Notes: a model not told the origin generated them from the sequence alone. DNA of 64,000 bases from Arthrobacter sp. (GCA_023264815.1 JAHFUZ010000015.1:1-64000); one strand, 5' to 3'; shown: positions 27,091-34,948, counted from the stretch's first letter. Numbers and translations are program-made.

Positions 27091-27208
27091 GTCAGGAGAC
27101 CTTCCTGGTAGCGGCGATGCTGTGCAGGGTGCTGCGTGTGCTGTTGCGGGTGTTTTTGCTGCGGGTCCCCGACCATCCCAGCGATCGTCAGGTGAACCCC
27201 GCCAAACG

Positions 27209-27220
27209 GTAAGCGCTTAC
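27209..27220. promoter_or_regulatory. LacI-family operator upstream of the amylase
   Basis: GTAAGCGCTTAC is a perfect 12-bp palindrome with the central CG typical of LacI/MalR-type operators. It sits about 120 bases upstream of the amylase start. Repression by a maltose- or glucose-responsive LacI regulator is inferred; no such regulator gene is in the window. The rest of the 253-base gap to 27343 shows nothing else clear. Confidence 0.7.
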
Positions 27221-27343
27221 ACGGAATAAATCCAGTCTTTTGATAGCAGGCCATGGCGGCTATTGTGCGCATAAAGTTGTTCATTCCGGTGTCCCGCCGG
27301 ACGCCGACGTCTTCGCTCCTACTGGCGTATTCACAGGGGGTCT

Positions 27344-28183
27344 ATGTTGTCCCGCTCCGGACTGGGCTGTGATTTTGACCCTGGTGCCGATTTCCTGGCC
27401 GGCATCGCCGACCGGCTCCGTTCTGCAGGATGTGTCTTCGCGGAGGAGGAGGCCCGGCTGCTCGCGGCCTCCGCGTCCTGTCCTGCCGAGATCAACCTCC
27501 ACGTGGAACGGCGCGTCGCAGGATACCCCCTGGAGCACATTTTGGGATGGGTAGAGTTTGGTGGCCTGCGGATTGAGGTCGACCCGGACGTATTCGTACC
27601 CCGCCGCCGCACGGAGCTCCTGGTCAACGAGGCGGTGGAACTGTTGTCACCGGGGTCGGCGGGACTGGCCGGCACCGCCGTCGTTGTTGATCTTTGCTGT
27701 GGGTCAGGAGCCGCGGGTGCAGCGATCGGACTGCGGGTTGCCGGGCTGGAACTCCATGCGGCGGACATTGATCCGGCCGCGGTGGCGTGTGCACACCGGA
27801 ATATTGCCAGGGTCGGCGGGAACGTTCACCAAGGCGACCTCTACGGGGCGCTTCCAGCGTCACTTCGTGGGAACGTTTCTGTCCTTCTCGCAAACGCCCC
27901 TTACGTCCCCACGGCCCACATTGCCACCATGCCGCGCGAGGCGCGCGACCATGAGCCAAGGGTCTCGCTCGACGGCGGCGAGGACGGTCTCGACCTTCAT
28001 CGGCGCCTCGCGGCCGGGGCCGGGGAATGGCTGCGAGCAGATGGGCATCTCCTGATCGAAACGAGCGAGCTGCAGGCCGGACAAACTGCCTCGATCATGT
28101 CGGATGCAGGTTTCGCGGCGCGGATCGTCCGGTCGGACGAGGTCGACGGCACTGTGGTCATAGGCAGGGCGGTCGAGGCGTAG
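27344..28183 (+). CDS. PrmC/HemK-like protein N5-glutamine methyltransferase
   Basis: SAM-dependent methyltransferase of 279 aa. The N-terminal helical substrate domain (EEEARLLAASASCPAE, RVAGYPLEHILGWVEF) and the PrmC linker VFVPRRRTELLVNEAVELL are present. SAM motif I reads VVVDLCCGSGAAGAAIG. The catalytic motif is NAPYVP in place of the classical NPPY, a variant common in the actinobacterial putative N5-glutamine methyltransferase subgroup. It may therefore be a paralogue of PrmC rather than the release-factor enzyme itself. No prfA is nearby. Confidence 0.85.
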   Translation: MLSRSGLGCDFDPGADFLAGIADRLRSAGCVFAEEEARLLAASASCPAEINLHVERRVAGYPLEHILGWVEFGGLRIEVDPDVFVPRRRTELLVNEAVELLSPGSAGLAGTAVVVDLCCGSGAAGAAIGLRVAGLELHAADIDPAAVACAHRNIARVGGNVHQGDLYGALPASLRGNVSVLLANAPYVPTAHIATMPREARDHEPRVSLDGGEDGLDLHRRLAAGAGEWLRADGHLLIETSELQAGQTASIMSDAGFAARIVRSDEVDGTVVIGRAVEA

Positions 28184-28299
28184 CAGCCGCAGGCGCGCAA
28201 CCAAGGCGTAGCCCTGCTGACTCTTAGTGCCTGTGATGCCACAAGCCCGTCCGCCATTCAGTCCCCCAGAGATTTACCCAGGGGGTTTGTTGCGCGGTT

Positions 28300-28699
28300 T
28301 TATTCGCGTTGGGGTGGGGGTGGTGGTTTGAAGTAGTGGTTTTGTTGGGGTTTTTGGGTGGGGTCGATGTGGGGTGGTGGGGTGAACCAGGGGGTGTTGT
28401 TGGTGGTGTGGATGGTCCATTGTTCTTTGTGGATGAGGTGGTGGTGGTGTGGGCAGAGGAGTGTGCCGTTGTTGACGGTGGGGCCGTTGTGTGACCAGTA
28501 GGTGATGTGGTGGGCTTCGCACCAGGGGCTGGGATGGTGCAGTTGGGGAAGGTGCAGCCTTGGTCGCGGGCGGTGAGGGCGAGTCGTTGGGTGGGGGTGA
28601 AGAGGCGGGTTTTGCGGCCGAGGTCCAGGATTTCGCCGTGGGTGCCGAGGAGTGCGGGGATGATGTCGGCGTCGCAGGCGAGTTTGCGGAGGGTGGTGG
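28300..28699 (-). pseudogene. C-terminal half of an interrupted DUF222/HNH endonuclease gene
   Basis: Read leftward from the transposon, the frame gives TLRKLACDADIIPALLGTHG and RLFTPTQRLALTARDQGCTF. It then shifts by one base near 28522-28530 before WCEAHHITYWSHNGPTVNNG, which contains the HNH core (His-His, Asn). The frame ends at TAA 28302-28300 after a histidine- and proline-rich tail. It is the continuation of the fragment at 31990-33112. The one-base deletion shows decay independent of the insertion. The 116 bases to the methyltransferase gene hold nothing clear. Confidence 0.88.
28695..28699. repeat. 5-bp target site duplication, left copy (GGTGG)
   Basis: GGTGG immediately before the left end of the transposon. 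The same five bases at 31990-31994 follow the right end. Deleting 28700-31989 and one copy rejoins the DUF222/HNH frame exactly. Confidence 0.88.
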
Positions 28700-28750
28700 T
28701 GTTACGCGTCGCAGTGTTTGGCGGTGGGAGCGTCGGTGGCCGTGACGATG
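28700..28750 (+). repeat. Left terminal inverted repeat of the transposon
   Basis: It begins TGTTACGCGTCG and ends with GTCGGTGGCCGTGACGATG. The right end, read inward, has TGTTAGGCGTCG and GTCGGTTGTCGTGACGATG at about the same distance. The pair is imperfect in the middle, with a 2-base length difference after position 12. Confidence 0.85.
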
Positions 28751-28819
28751 CGGGTTTTTGCTGTGGTGTCTTGATTTAGTGTGGTCGGCGGCGTCAGGCT
28801 GACGATGTCCGGGTATGGC

Positions 28820-28862
28820 GAACGGCCGGCGTGAGAGTTTCGAAGCACCATGCCGGCCGTTC
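28820..28862. terminator. Hairpin inside the left end, upstream of the first transposon gene
   Basis: GAACGGCCGGC at 28820-28830 pairs perfectly with GCCGGCCGTTC at 28852-28862 across a 21-base loop. There is no T-run, so it may insulate the transposon genes from outside transcription or block translation of read-through mRNA, rather than terminate classically. Confidence 0.6.
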
Positions 28863-28864
28863 TG

Positions 28865-28876
28865 TGTTACGCGTCG
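28865..28876 (+). repeat. Internal exact copy of the left terminal 12-mer
   Basis: TGTTACGCGTCG, identical to the left tip at 28700-28711 and in the same orientation, 165 bases further in. It ends 11 bases before the first gene's start. It may be a subterminal transposase-binding site that also allows autoregulation. Confidence 0.75.
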
Positions 28877-28887
28877 AGGCCGCGCTG

Positions 28888-29553
28888 ATGCTCACGGTAA
28901 GTCATGAGGTTGTCTCTGTCGAGTTGGATCTGGTTGGCGGGCTGTTGGCGTGTCCGGGGTGCAGGGGCAGGCTGCGGCCGTGGGGCTGGGCGCGGGAGCG
29001 GTTGATCCGGCATGGCGTGGGTTCGGATTTGGCCTTGGTGCGCGGGCGTCCGCGCCGGGGGCGTTGCGCGGATTGTTTGGCCACGCATGTGCTGTTGGGT
29101 GTGGATCTGGCGGCCCGTCGGGCTGATACGGCCGCGGTGATCGCTGCCGCTGTGGAGGCCAAGGTGGCAAGTGGGGCCGGGCACCGGCCCATTGCGGGGT
29201 GGTTGGGTCGGCCTGTGTCCACGGTGCGTGGCTGGCTGCGCGCGTTTATGGTGTCGTCCACCGGGATTATGGAGGCGTTCACTGCGTTGGTCCACCGTGA
29301 CGGTGCGGACGCGGCCGGACTTTGGCCTGCCCCGGCGACGGGACCGGCTGGCGGGGCGCTGGCTGCGGTGGCGGCGTATGCGGGCGTGCTCGCGGCCCGG
29401 TTTTCCGTCGGCACGGTGGCGTGGCAATCGGCAGGGCTTGCCGTTGCGGGTCCGTTCTTCTTCAGCGCCTCCCGGTGGCAGGACCGGGTCCAACACGAGT
29501 TGGCCCTTATGCCCGGCATGGCGGGCGGCAAGGGTGGGAGGAGCGCCGGCTGA
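28888..29553 (+). CDS. Transposon-encoded zinc-ribbon/HTH protein (DUF6431-like)
   Basis: Protein of 221 aa from ATG 28888 (GAGG about 8 bases upstream); a GTG at 28831 lies in the loop of the hairpin and is less likely. The N-terminus has a four-cysteine zinc ribbon (Cys22, Cys25 in CPGC; Cys60, Cys63 in CADC). Next comes a helix-turn-helix-like stretch at about 96-120 (RPIAGWLGRPVSTVRGWLRAF). The C-terminal half has an Ala/Gly-rich hydrophobic region (AAVAAYAGVLAARFSV). I assign it to the DUF6431 type from memory of family members. In the place where Tn5053-like elements carry TniQ, it could be a DNA-binding accessory or target-choice factor; this is inference. It ends 45 bases before the transposase. 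Confidence 0.75.
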   Translation: MLTVSHEVVSVELDLVGGLLACPGCRGRLRPWGWARERLIRHGVGSDLALVRGRPRRGRCADCLATHVLLGVDLAARRADTAAVIAAAVEAKVASGAGHRPIAGWLGRPVSTVRGWLRAFMVSSTGIMEAFTALVHRDGADAAGLWPAPATGPAGGALAAVAAYAGVLAARFSVGTVAWQSAGLAVAGPFFFSASRWQDRVQHELALMPGMAGGKGGRSAG

Positions 29554-29598
29554 TCCTGCCGGGGCTATCGCTTCCTGACCTTGTGAGGGTAGAAACCC

Positions 29599-31038
29599 AT
29601 GACAGAAACCGAACCGCAGCGCGGCCCGCTGGCGCGCAGGGACCGGGCGGAGCAGACCGCGTTGTTCCGTTACCAGCTCATCCGTGATGCCGCGGACGTG
29701 TCGCTGACCTCCCGCCAGCGCGGGCCTATGGTCCGCGCCCTGGCTGCCGCCGAACACACCGGCCCTTCCGGGCAGAACGTGCGTTACTCGCGCGAGACCC
29801 TGGACCGGTGGATCCGTGCCTGGCAACGCGGAGGATTCGACGGGCTCAAGCCCCGGGAGCGGGCCGCCGCCCCGGTGACCCCGGAGACTGTGCTGTCACT
29901 GGCAGCGACGCTGAAGCTGGAACGGCCGCACCGCACCGCGGCCCAGGTGCGGCGGATCATGGCCGAAACCCTTGGCGACGCGCCGTCCGAGTCGACACTG
30001 CTGCGTCACTTCCGCACCCTGGAGATCCCAACCGGCACGCCCGCGCAGGCCACCGGCCGGTTCGAAGCGGCCCGGCCAAACGAGATCTGGGTCGGTGACG
30101 GGCTCCACGGGCCCCGGATCGGCGGCCGGAAAACCTACCTATTCGCGTTCCTGGATGATCATTCCCGGCTGGTCACGGCGGCCCGTTGGGCTTTCGCCGA
30201 AGACGCCGTCCGGCTCTCGGCCGCGCTGCGCCCGGCTCTTCAGACCCACGGGATCCCCGACTCCGTCTATGTCGATAACGGATCGGCCTTTGTCGACGCG
30301 TCACTGGCGAGGATCTGCGCGAGGCTGGGCATGAAGCTGATCCATTCCAGGCCATACCGGCCCCAGGGCAGGGGCAAGATCGAGCGGTTCTTTAACACCG
30401 TGAGCTCCCAGTTCCTCTCCGAGATCACCGTGATCGAGGCACCACTTCAAACGACGGTACCGGGCACCGGGGACGATCCCGACGGGACCGCGATCACCTC
30501 CCTGGAGGAACTGAACGCGTTATTCACCTCTTGGGTGCAGATGGTCTACCACCGCACTGTTCACTCCACCACCGCGATGACACCGTTGGCCCGCTGGGAC
30601 ACAGGCTGGGAGAACCGGCGCCCGGACCGCCGGGATCCGGACGTGATCGCCGAAGCGTTCCGGTGGTCCGTGACCCGGAAGGTCACCAAGACAGCGACGG
30701 TGTCCCTGCAGGGCAACACCTACCAGGTCGACCCCGTCCTCGCCGGAACCCGCATCGAGCTGGTGTATGACCCGTTCGATCTGACCGGCCCGGTCGCGGT
30801 GACAACGGCCGGGGGTATCCCGGCCGGGGAAGCGGTCCTGCTCGAGATCCGCCGCCACGTCCACCCCAAAGCCGTCAACGCCGCCAAAGACGCCGACGCG
30901 GGAGCGAAGAACGCGGCCTCCGGGATCGATTACCTGCGCCTGGTCGAAACCCGCCACAAAACCACCCTGACCGGCGCCCCGATCAGCTTCGAGAAAATCA
31001 CCACCAGCGCGACCGGAACCCTTGGAGTACCCCAATGA
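29599..31038 (+). CDS. DDE transposase/integrase (TniA/TnsB/MuA-related)
   Basis: Protein of 479 aa. An N-terminal HTH region (residues 60-145; RETLDRWIRAWQRGGFDGLK, TAAQVRRIMAETLGDAPSES) is followed by an RNase H-like rve core. The catalytic residues are Asp167 (IWVGDGLHG), Asp226 (VYVDNGSAF) and Glu262 (GRGKIERFF), a canonical D,D(35)E spacing. A Mu-type C-terminal beta-barrel follows (VTKTATVSLQGNTYQVDP). All residues needed for catalysis are present. It overlaps the ATPase gene by ATGA at 31035-31038, showing coupled translation and probably fixed stoichiometry. Confidence 0.93.
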   Translation: MTETEPQRGPLARRDRAEQTALFRYQLIRDAADVSLTSRQRGPMVRALAAAEHTGPSGQNVRYSRETLDRWIRAWQRGGFDGLKPRERAAAPVTPETVLSLAATLKLERPHRTAAQVRRIMAETLGDAPSESTLLRHFRTLEIPTGTPAQATGRFEAARPNEIWVGDGLHGPRIGGRKTYLFAFLDDHSRLVTAARWAFAEDAVRLSAALRPALQTHGIPDSVYVDNGSAFVDASLARICARLGMKLIHSRPYRPQGRGKIERFFNTVSSQFLSEITVIEAPLQTTVPGTGDDPDGTAITSLEELNALFTSWVQMVYHRTVHSTTAMTPLARWDTGWENRRPDRRDPDVIAEAFRWSVTRKVTKTATVSLQGNTYQVDPVLAGTRIELVYDPFDLTGPVAVTTAGGIPAGEAVLLEIRRHVHPKAVNAAKDADAGAKNAASGIDYLRLVETRHKTTLTGAPISFEKITTSATGTLGVPQ

Positions 31039-31847
31039 CCATCTCAAACCTGCAATCACACTACGGCTTCACAGCCATGCCTTTCGGCCGGAACATCCCG
31101 GTCCAGGCACTGCACGCACACCCCGGGCACCGCGAAGCGGTCGCCCGGATCCAATGGTGCGTCGCCCAACGACAAATGGGCGTAGTCACCGGCGAGGTCG
31201 GCGCCGGCAAGACCGTCGCCGTCAGAGCCGCTCTGGCGCAACTCGAAGCATCCCGCCACCAAATCATCTACATCGCGGACCCCACAATCGGCATGCGCGG
31301 CATCCAATCCCAAATCGTCACCGCCCTCGGCGGTCAGCCAGCGTTCTACTCCGGAGTCCTCGCGCACCAAACCGCGTCCCTGCTCGCCGGCGAACTCGAC
31401 GAACGCGCCCGCCTGCCCGTCGTCGTGATCGACGAGGCACACCTGCTCGGGAACACCGACCTGGAATCCCTGCGAATGCTCACAAACACCGGAATGGACA
31501 CCGGCTCACACTTCGCACTGCTGCTCGTCGGCCAACCCACCCTCCGCCGCCGGCTCAAACTCGCCGTCCTGGCCGCCCTGGACCAAAGAATCTCCACCAG
31601 ATTCGCGATCAACGGCATGGACCTGGCCCAAACCGTCGACTACATCCGCCACCACCTCAAATACGCCGGCCGATCCGACACCCTGTTCTCCGACGACGCC
31701 ATCGCCGCGATCCACCAAGCATCACGCGGCTACCCCCGGGCAGTGAATAACCTCGCCATCTCCGCCCTGATCGCGACCTACGCCAGCAACAAAGCCATCG
31801 TCGACATGGCCGCCGCCCAGTCCGCGATCACCGAGAACAGCGAGTAA
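31035..31847 (+). CDS. Transposon AAA+ ATPase (TniB/TnsC/ExeA-like)
   Basis: ATPase of 270 aa that in related transposons selects target DNA and activates the transposase. Walker A is GEVGAGKT (residues 53-60, Lys59), Walker B is VVVIDEAHLL (Asp133, Glu134), and the sensor region reads FALLLVGQPTLRRRL. The helical lid contains YIRHHLKYAGRSDTLFSDDA. The N-terminal FTAMPFGRNI is typical of the ExeA/TniB group. The start overlaps the transposase stop (ATGA). The 142 bases after it to the element end contain only the right terminal region. Confidence 0.92.
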   Translation: MTISNLQSHYGFTAMPFGRNIPVQALHAHPGHREAVARIQWCVAQRQMGVVTGEVGAGKTVAVRAALAQLEASRHQIIYIADPTIGMRGIQSQIVTALGGQPAFYSGVLAHQTASLLAGELDERARLPVVVIDEAHLLGNTDLESLRMLTNTGMDTGSHFALLLVGQPTLRRRLKLAVLAALDQRISTRFAINGMDLAQTVDYIRHHLKYAGRSDTLFSDDAIAAIHQASRGYPRAVNNLAISALIATYASNKAIVDMAAAQSAITENSE

Positions 31848-31938
31848 GAAAACCCCCGTCACCAACGACGACCACCACGTCAGGCCGACGATGAACGCCC
31901 CGCCGGAAACCTCCGACGGGGCGTTCCCACGCACGACC

Positions 31939-31989
31939 CATCGTCACGACAACCGACGCCGCCACCGTCAAAAAACACGACGCCTAACA
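31939..31989 (-). repeat. Right terminal inverted repeat of the transposon
   Basis: Read inward from 31989 it begins TGTTAGGCGTCG and ends GTCGGTTGTCGTGACGATG, mirroring the left end. GGTGG follows outside at 31990-31994. Confidence 0.85.
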
Positions 31990-33112
31990 GGTGGCGGCGA
32001 CGGGTCCGGTGAAGATGTAGTTGCCTGTGCCTGTGTTGGGGCCGCCGCTGCCGGGCGTTGTGGTGGGGTGGTGGGGGAGGAGGTCGTGGTGGTTGATGGT
32101 GGCGATGATTTGGGGGCGGTTTCCGCCGGCGGTGGGGAGTTTGTTGGTGGTGAGGGCTGCTTTGAAGGCGGTGATGATGCCGTCGAGTTGTTTTTGGGGG
32201 CGGGTGCGGCGGTCCAGGTTGATGTCCCTGTCCTGCCACCCGCCGGTGTGCTGGCTGGTGCCTGCGTCCGTGCTCGTGCCGGTGCCCGTGCCTGGGTTGC
32301 TGTTCTGGCTGGTGCGGGGGTTGGTGGCGGCGTTCATGATGGTGGCGAAGTGTTCGTATTGGTCGGTGGTGGCGAAGATTTCGAGGTGGTGCAGGCCGTG
32401 GCGGGGTTTGCGGATGAACGCGCCTTGGGTGTGGCGGAGGGCTTCTTCGCTGGGTTCGGTGCCGTCAGCGTCGAGGGTTTCGGCCCAGCGGCGGGCGACG
32501 CGGGCGACGAAGTCGGGGTCGGTGGTGGTGGCGGTGCGGGTGAGGTCGTGTTCGATCAGGTCCAGGGTTTCTGGGGTGGTGTGGTGTTTGAGGCGATCCA
32601 GGGTGGTGCTGATGATGGTCCCGGCGCGGGAGGACACCGTAGGGGAGGTGCATTCCTGGGGCCCGGCCGGGGTGGGTGTTTCGGGGCCGGTGCAGGGTGT
32701 GGTGGGGGAGAGGGCTGCGGCGAGGTGGAGGCGGCGTTTGGCTTCGCCGATTCCGATCCGGAGGCGGACGCGGAGGAATTCTGCGGTGGTGTTGCAGCCG
32801 TCATCGGCCGGGGACCCCGGAACAATCCGCCCAGCACCGGCAAGGGTGGTGCCGTCATTGGCGGGGCCTCCGGGCCAGTTGGTGTCGGTTTCGTTGAGGT
32901 TTTCGGTGCCGTTGTTCCAGCCGGTGGTCCAGGTCCGGGTGGTGCGGGCGGTGGTGGCGTCGTTGATGGCCCGGGTCCGGGGCGGCGGCAACGACGGCGC
33001 GGACCACCGCGATCGCCGCGGCCAGGCTCGCCGGCGCCGGAACAGCACCGGGCGCCGCAGGCAGGACGGAACTGCCGCCGTCCCCTGCACGCTGCCCCGT
33101 CAAAGCCTCCAT
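31990..33112 (-). pseudogene. N-terminal half of an interrupted DUF222/HNH endonuclease gene (13E12-like)
   Basis: The main frame carries the DUF222 helical region (TAEFLRVRLRIGIGEAKRRL, SRAGTIISTTLDRLKHH, IFATTDQYEHFATIMNAAT) and runs to GNYIFTGPVAAT at the transposon edge. The probable start, ATG 33112 (MEALTGQRAGDGG), is in another frame that meets the main frame near 32990-33000, so there seems to be a frameshift there too. An alternative GTG at 33090 is in the main frame, with a weak ribosome site. The gene is disrupted by the insertion and carries at least one further frameshift in its C-terminal half. Related genes are known as 13E12 repeats and often sit in mobile regions. Confidence 0.85.
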
Positions 33113-33236
33113 AGGGATACTCTGCCCGGAGGGTCTGACATTATTGCCGGCGTCGGGAAATCCGCAGAAGATTCGTGGAACGGGCGGACACCCGGGTCAT
33201 GCGGGCGCTCCCCGCGGGCGCCGGTATATCCGTGGT

Positions 33237-33887
33237 TTAAACAGGAATGGCGGTGATCATAGAGGACGTCAGGGCCGACATTTTGATGTTTGTGACCACG
33301 ATGTTGAGGACGACGACGCCAATCAGCACCCAGATGGGCACCAGGCCCCGTCCGCGTGCCACCTTCGAGACGATGACTGAGCGGCCGATGACGTACACCG
33401 CACTGCTCAGGAAGCTCCAGGCCCAATGGAATGGCCTGACCACTCCCGCTCGCTTCAGCCGTTCGGAGTCGAAGTAGGCGAGCAGTACTGAGGCGGCGTA
33501 GGCGAGGAGGCCTGTGAGGACAAGCATGAAGTAAGCGGGGGTGAAGAGCGACCACGGATCCAGAGTTCGCGTCTGCTGCCGCCCCAGGGTGATGAACCGG
33601 AGCTCGGGGTTCCAGAACAGCAGAAGAATTGTGGACAGCAGCGGCAGAAGCGTGATGGCCCAGATCAGTGCATTATAGACAGGAGTCTCCCTGCTGATAT
33701 GTGGACGCTGGAACGGGGCCTGCGCGTAAGGGTTCACGCCATACGGGCCGGCGTACGCCCCCTGCTGGTTGGGGGTACTGTACTGGTCGGTCCACGCGGT
33801 GCCGTTCCACCAGCGGAGCCGTCCTGTCCCGGCAGGATCGGCATACCAGCCGGCGGGTGCGGCGGGGACATTGCCCGATGTGCTCAT
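33237..33887 (-). CDS. DUF2510-domain membrane protein
   Basis: Protein of 216 aa; the ATG at 33887 has GGGGGAG upstream. The N-terminal DUF2510 module (PAGWYADPAGTGRLRWWNGTAWTDQ) is followed by a Pro/Tyr/Gln-rich linker. About five hydrophobic helices follow (VYNALIWAITLLPLLSTILLLF, YFMLVLTGLLAYAASVLLAYF, LVPIWVLIGVVVLNIVVTNI). Such proteins are widespread in actinobacteria and are thought to localise a small aromatic-rich domain at the membrane; the role is unknown. The 124-base gap on its 3' side and the 199-base gap on its 5' side show nothing clear. Confidence 0.82.
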   Translation of the reverse strand: MSTSGNVPAAPAGWYADPAGTGRLRWWNGTAWTDQYSTPNQQGAYAGPYGVNPYAQAPFQRPHISRETPVYNALIWAITLLPLLSTILLLFWNPELRFITLGRQQTRTLDPWSLFTPAYFMLVLTGLLAYAASVLLAYFDSERLKRAGVVRPFHWAWSFLSSAVYVIGRSVIVSKVARGRGLVPIWVLIGVVVLNIVVTNIKMSALTSSMITAIPV

Positions 33888-34086
33888 CTGTACTCCCCCA
33901 TTTGGCTGCGCGGCCGCGTGGGCCTCAGGTAGTTGCCCTCACCTAAGACGTCGCCGGCCGCCGCGTCCCCCAAGGATCGCGACGGCCAGCAAGGTCAATC
34001 AGTTTTAGCACAATCCCGGCAGGACTTCGTGTCATACGGGGGCGGGCCCCCCAAGATGAGCGTCACGTCCTGTCGCGGACGCCGGA

Positions 34087-34569
34087 TCATTCCCGCCGGG
34101 GATCTACATTCGTTGCTGCGCCGGCAGGAGTAGCGCCAACCTCGTCGGACCAATCCTGGCCCTGGGCGTCGTTAAGCGCTGGATCGGATTCAACGTCCGT
34201 GGTCCTAAGGTTCACCGTTTCCGGAGGCCTGCCGTGGCCGGGGACATGATCCCCGCCCGTGCCCGAGGCACCCAGGGAGGAGCCGACGTCGGACGCTTTC
34301 GTCGTGCCGCTGCCCGACGATGCGTCGTGGTGGACAGCGGACCCCATCACGGTGCCAGCCCTGCGGGCGACCTCACCGAGCTGGTCAGCCACCCCGGGAG
34401 CCTTTTCCCTGATGGCCGCAGTGGCGGCGCTGACCTTGTCCTGGACGGGCTTGCTGTCCCAGATGCCCGCAGCCCTGGCCTTGAGTTTGTCGTATGCTGC
34501 CCGGCCGGACCGCGATCCCAGAACGTAGCCTGCCGCGATGCCAATACCCAAAAGAAGTTTTGATTTCAT
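34087..34569 (-). CDS. YtxH-like small protein
   Basis: Protein of 160 aa with AGGAG upstream. An N-terminal membrane segment KLLLGIGIAAGYVLGSRSGRAAYDKLK resembles the YtxH/general-stress type. A helical middle (VSAATAAIREKAPGVADQLGEVARR) and a disordered Gly/Ser/Asp-rich tail follow. It probably stays membrane-attached. It lies downstream of the GlsB-like gene but is separated from it by a strong terminator. Function unknown. Confidence 0.7.
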   Translation of the reverse strand: MKSKLLLGIGIAAGYVLGSRSGRAAYDKLKARAAGIWDSKPVQDKVSAATAAIREKAPGVADQLGEVARRAGTVMGSAVHHDASSGSGTTKASDVGSSLGASGTGGDHVPGHGRPPETVNLRTTDVESDPALNDAQGQDWSDEVGATPAGAATNVDPRRE

Positions 34570-34628
34570 GCTGAACTCCTGCCCGTTGAGGGGATGTCAG
34601 TCCCCGGTCCATGGGGCCGGGGAAAAAG

Positions 34629-34665
34629 AAAACCGGCCCGGGGATGTGTTCCCAGGGCCGGTTTT
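34629..34665 (-). terminator. Rho-independent terminator of the GlsB-like gene
   Basis: AAAACCGGCCC (34629-34639) pairs perfectly with GGGCCGGTTTT (34655-34665). On the minus strand the stem is followed by CTTTTTCC, giving a good U-run. Confidence 0.9.
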
Positions 34666-34681
34666 CACGCCGGTAAAGACG

Positions 34682-34948
34682 TTAGCTGCGGACGCTGCGC
34701 TTGCTGATCATGCCGTAAACAAGCAGCACGATGATCGAACCAACGATCGCGAGCAACCAGGTCTGCAGGGAGAAGAAGTCCTGCAGCGGTGCGTTGAAGA
34801 GCAGCCCGCCAAGCCAGCCGCCCAGGAATGCACCCACAACACCCAGCAGCAACGTGATGAAGATGCCGCCACCTTGCTTACCCGGGAGGATCGCCTTAGC
34901 GATTGCGCCGGCAATGAGGCCAAGAATCAGAAATGCAAAGAAGCCCAT
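34682..34948 (-). CDS. GlsB/YeaQ/YmgE family stress-response membrane protein
   Basis: Protein of 88 aa with three hydrophobic helices and the family glycine-zipper sequence LGLIAGAIAKAILPGKQGGG. It then reads TLLLGVVGAFLGGWLGGLLF. GGAAG and AAGGAC lie upstream of the ATG at 34948. These proteins are associated with general stress in many bacteria; the molecular role is unknown. Confidence 0.9.
   Translation of the reverse strand: MGFFAFLILGLIAGAIAKAILPGKQGGGIFITLLLGVVGAFLGGWLGGLLFNAPLQDFFSLQTWLLAIVGSIIVLLVYGMISKRSVRS

Larger units (their letters stand above)
28700..31989 (+). mobile_element. Three-gene Tn7/Tn5053/Mu-class transposon
   Basis: The element is 3,290 bp, bounded by TGTTACGCGTCG at the left and the inverted form of TGTTAGGCGTCG at the right (11 of 12 positions match). 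It is flanked by a 5-bp duplication GGTGG. The similarity of the ends extends to about 51 bases each. It carries three genes in one direction: zinc-ribbon/HTH protein, D,D(35)E transposase with Mu-type C-terminus, and AAA+ ATPase, the last two overlapping by 4 bases. The 5'-TG termini, 5-bp duplication and transposase-ATPase pair match Tn7, Tn5053 and Mu relatives. There is no resolvase and no cargo. It may be active, since all three frames are intact. Confidence 0.9.

Noticed and set aside
24181..27111. Very long plus-strand open frame opposite the amylase
   Set aside because: It is the antisense reading of a GC-rich gene with clear GH13 motifs. The antisense protein has no recognisable domain.
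28820..28862. The hairpin in the transposon end as an integron attC-type site
   Set aside because: No R and L box motifs and no integrase gene. Its position at the transposon left end explains it better.
31984..33112. GGTGGTGG-type repetition as a CRISPR or VNTR
   Set aside because: The repetition comes from ACC/CAC-rich Thr, His and Pro codons of the DUF222/HNH gene. There are no regular repeats with spacers.
31891..33256. Plus-strand Gly/Val-rich frames over the DUF222 half
   Set aside because: They are antisense readings of Thr/His/Pro-rich coding sequence, without a ribosome site or domain.
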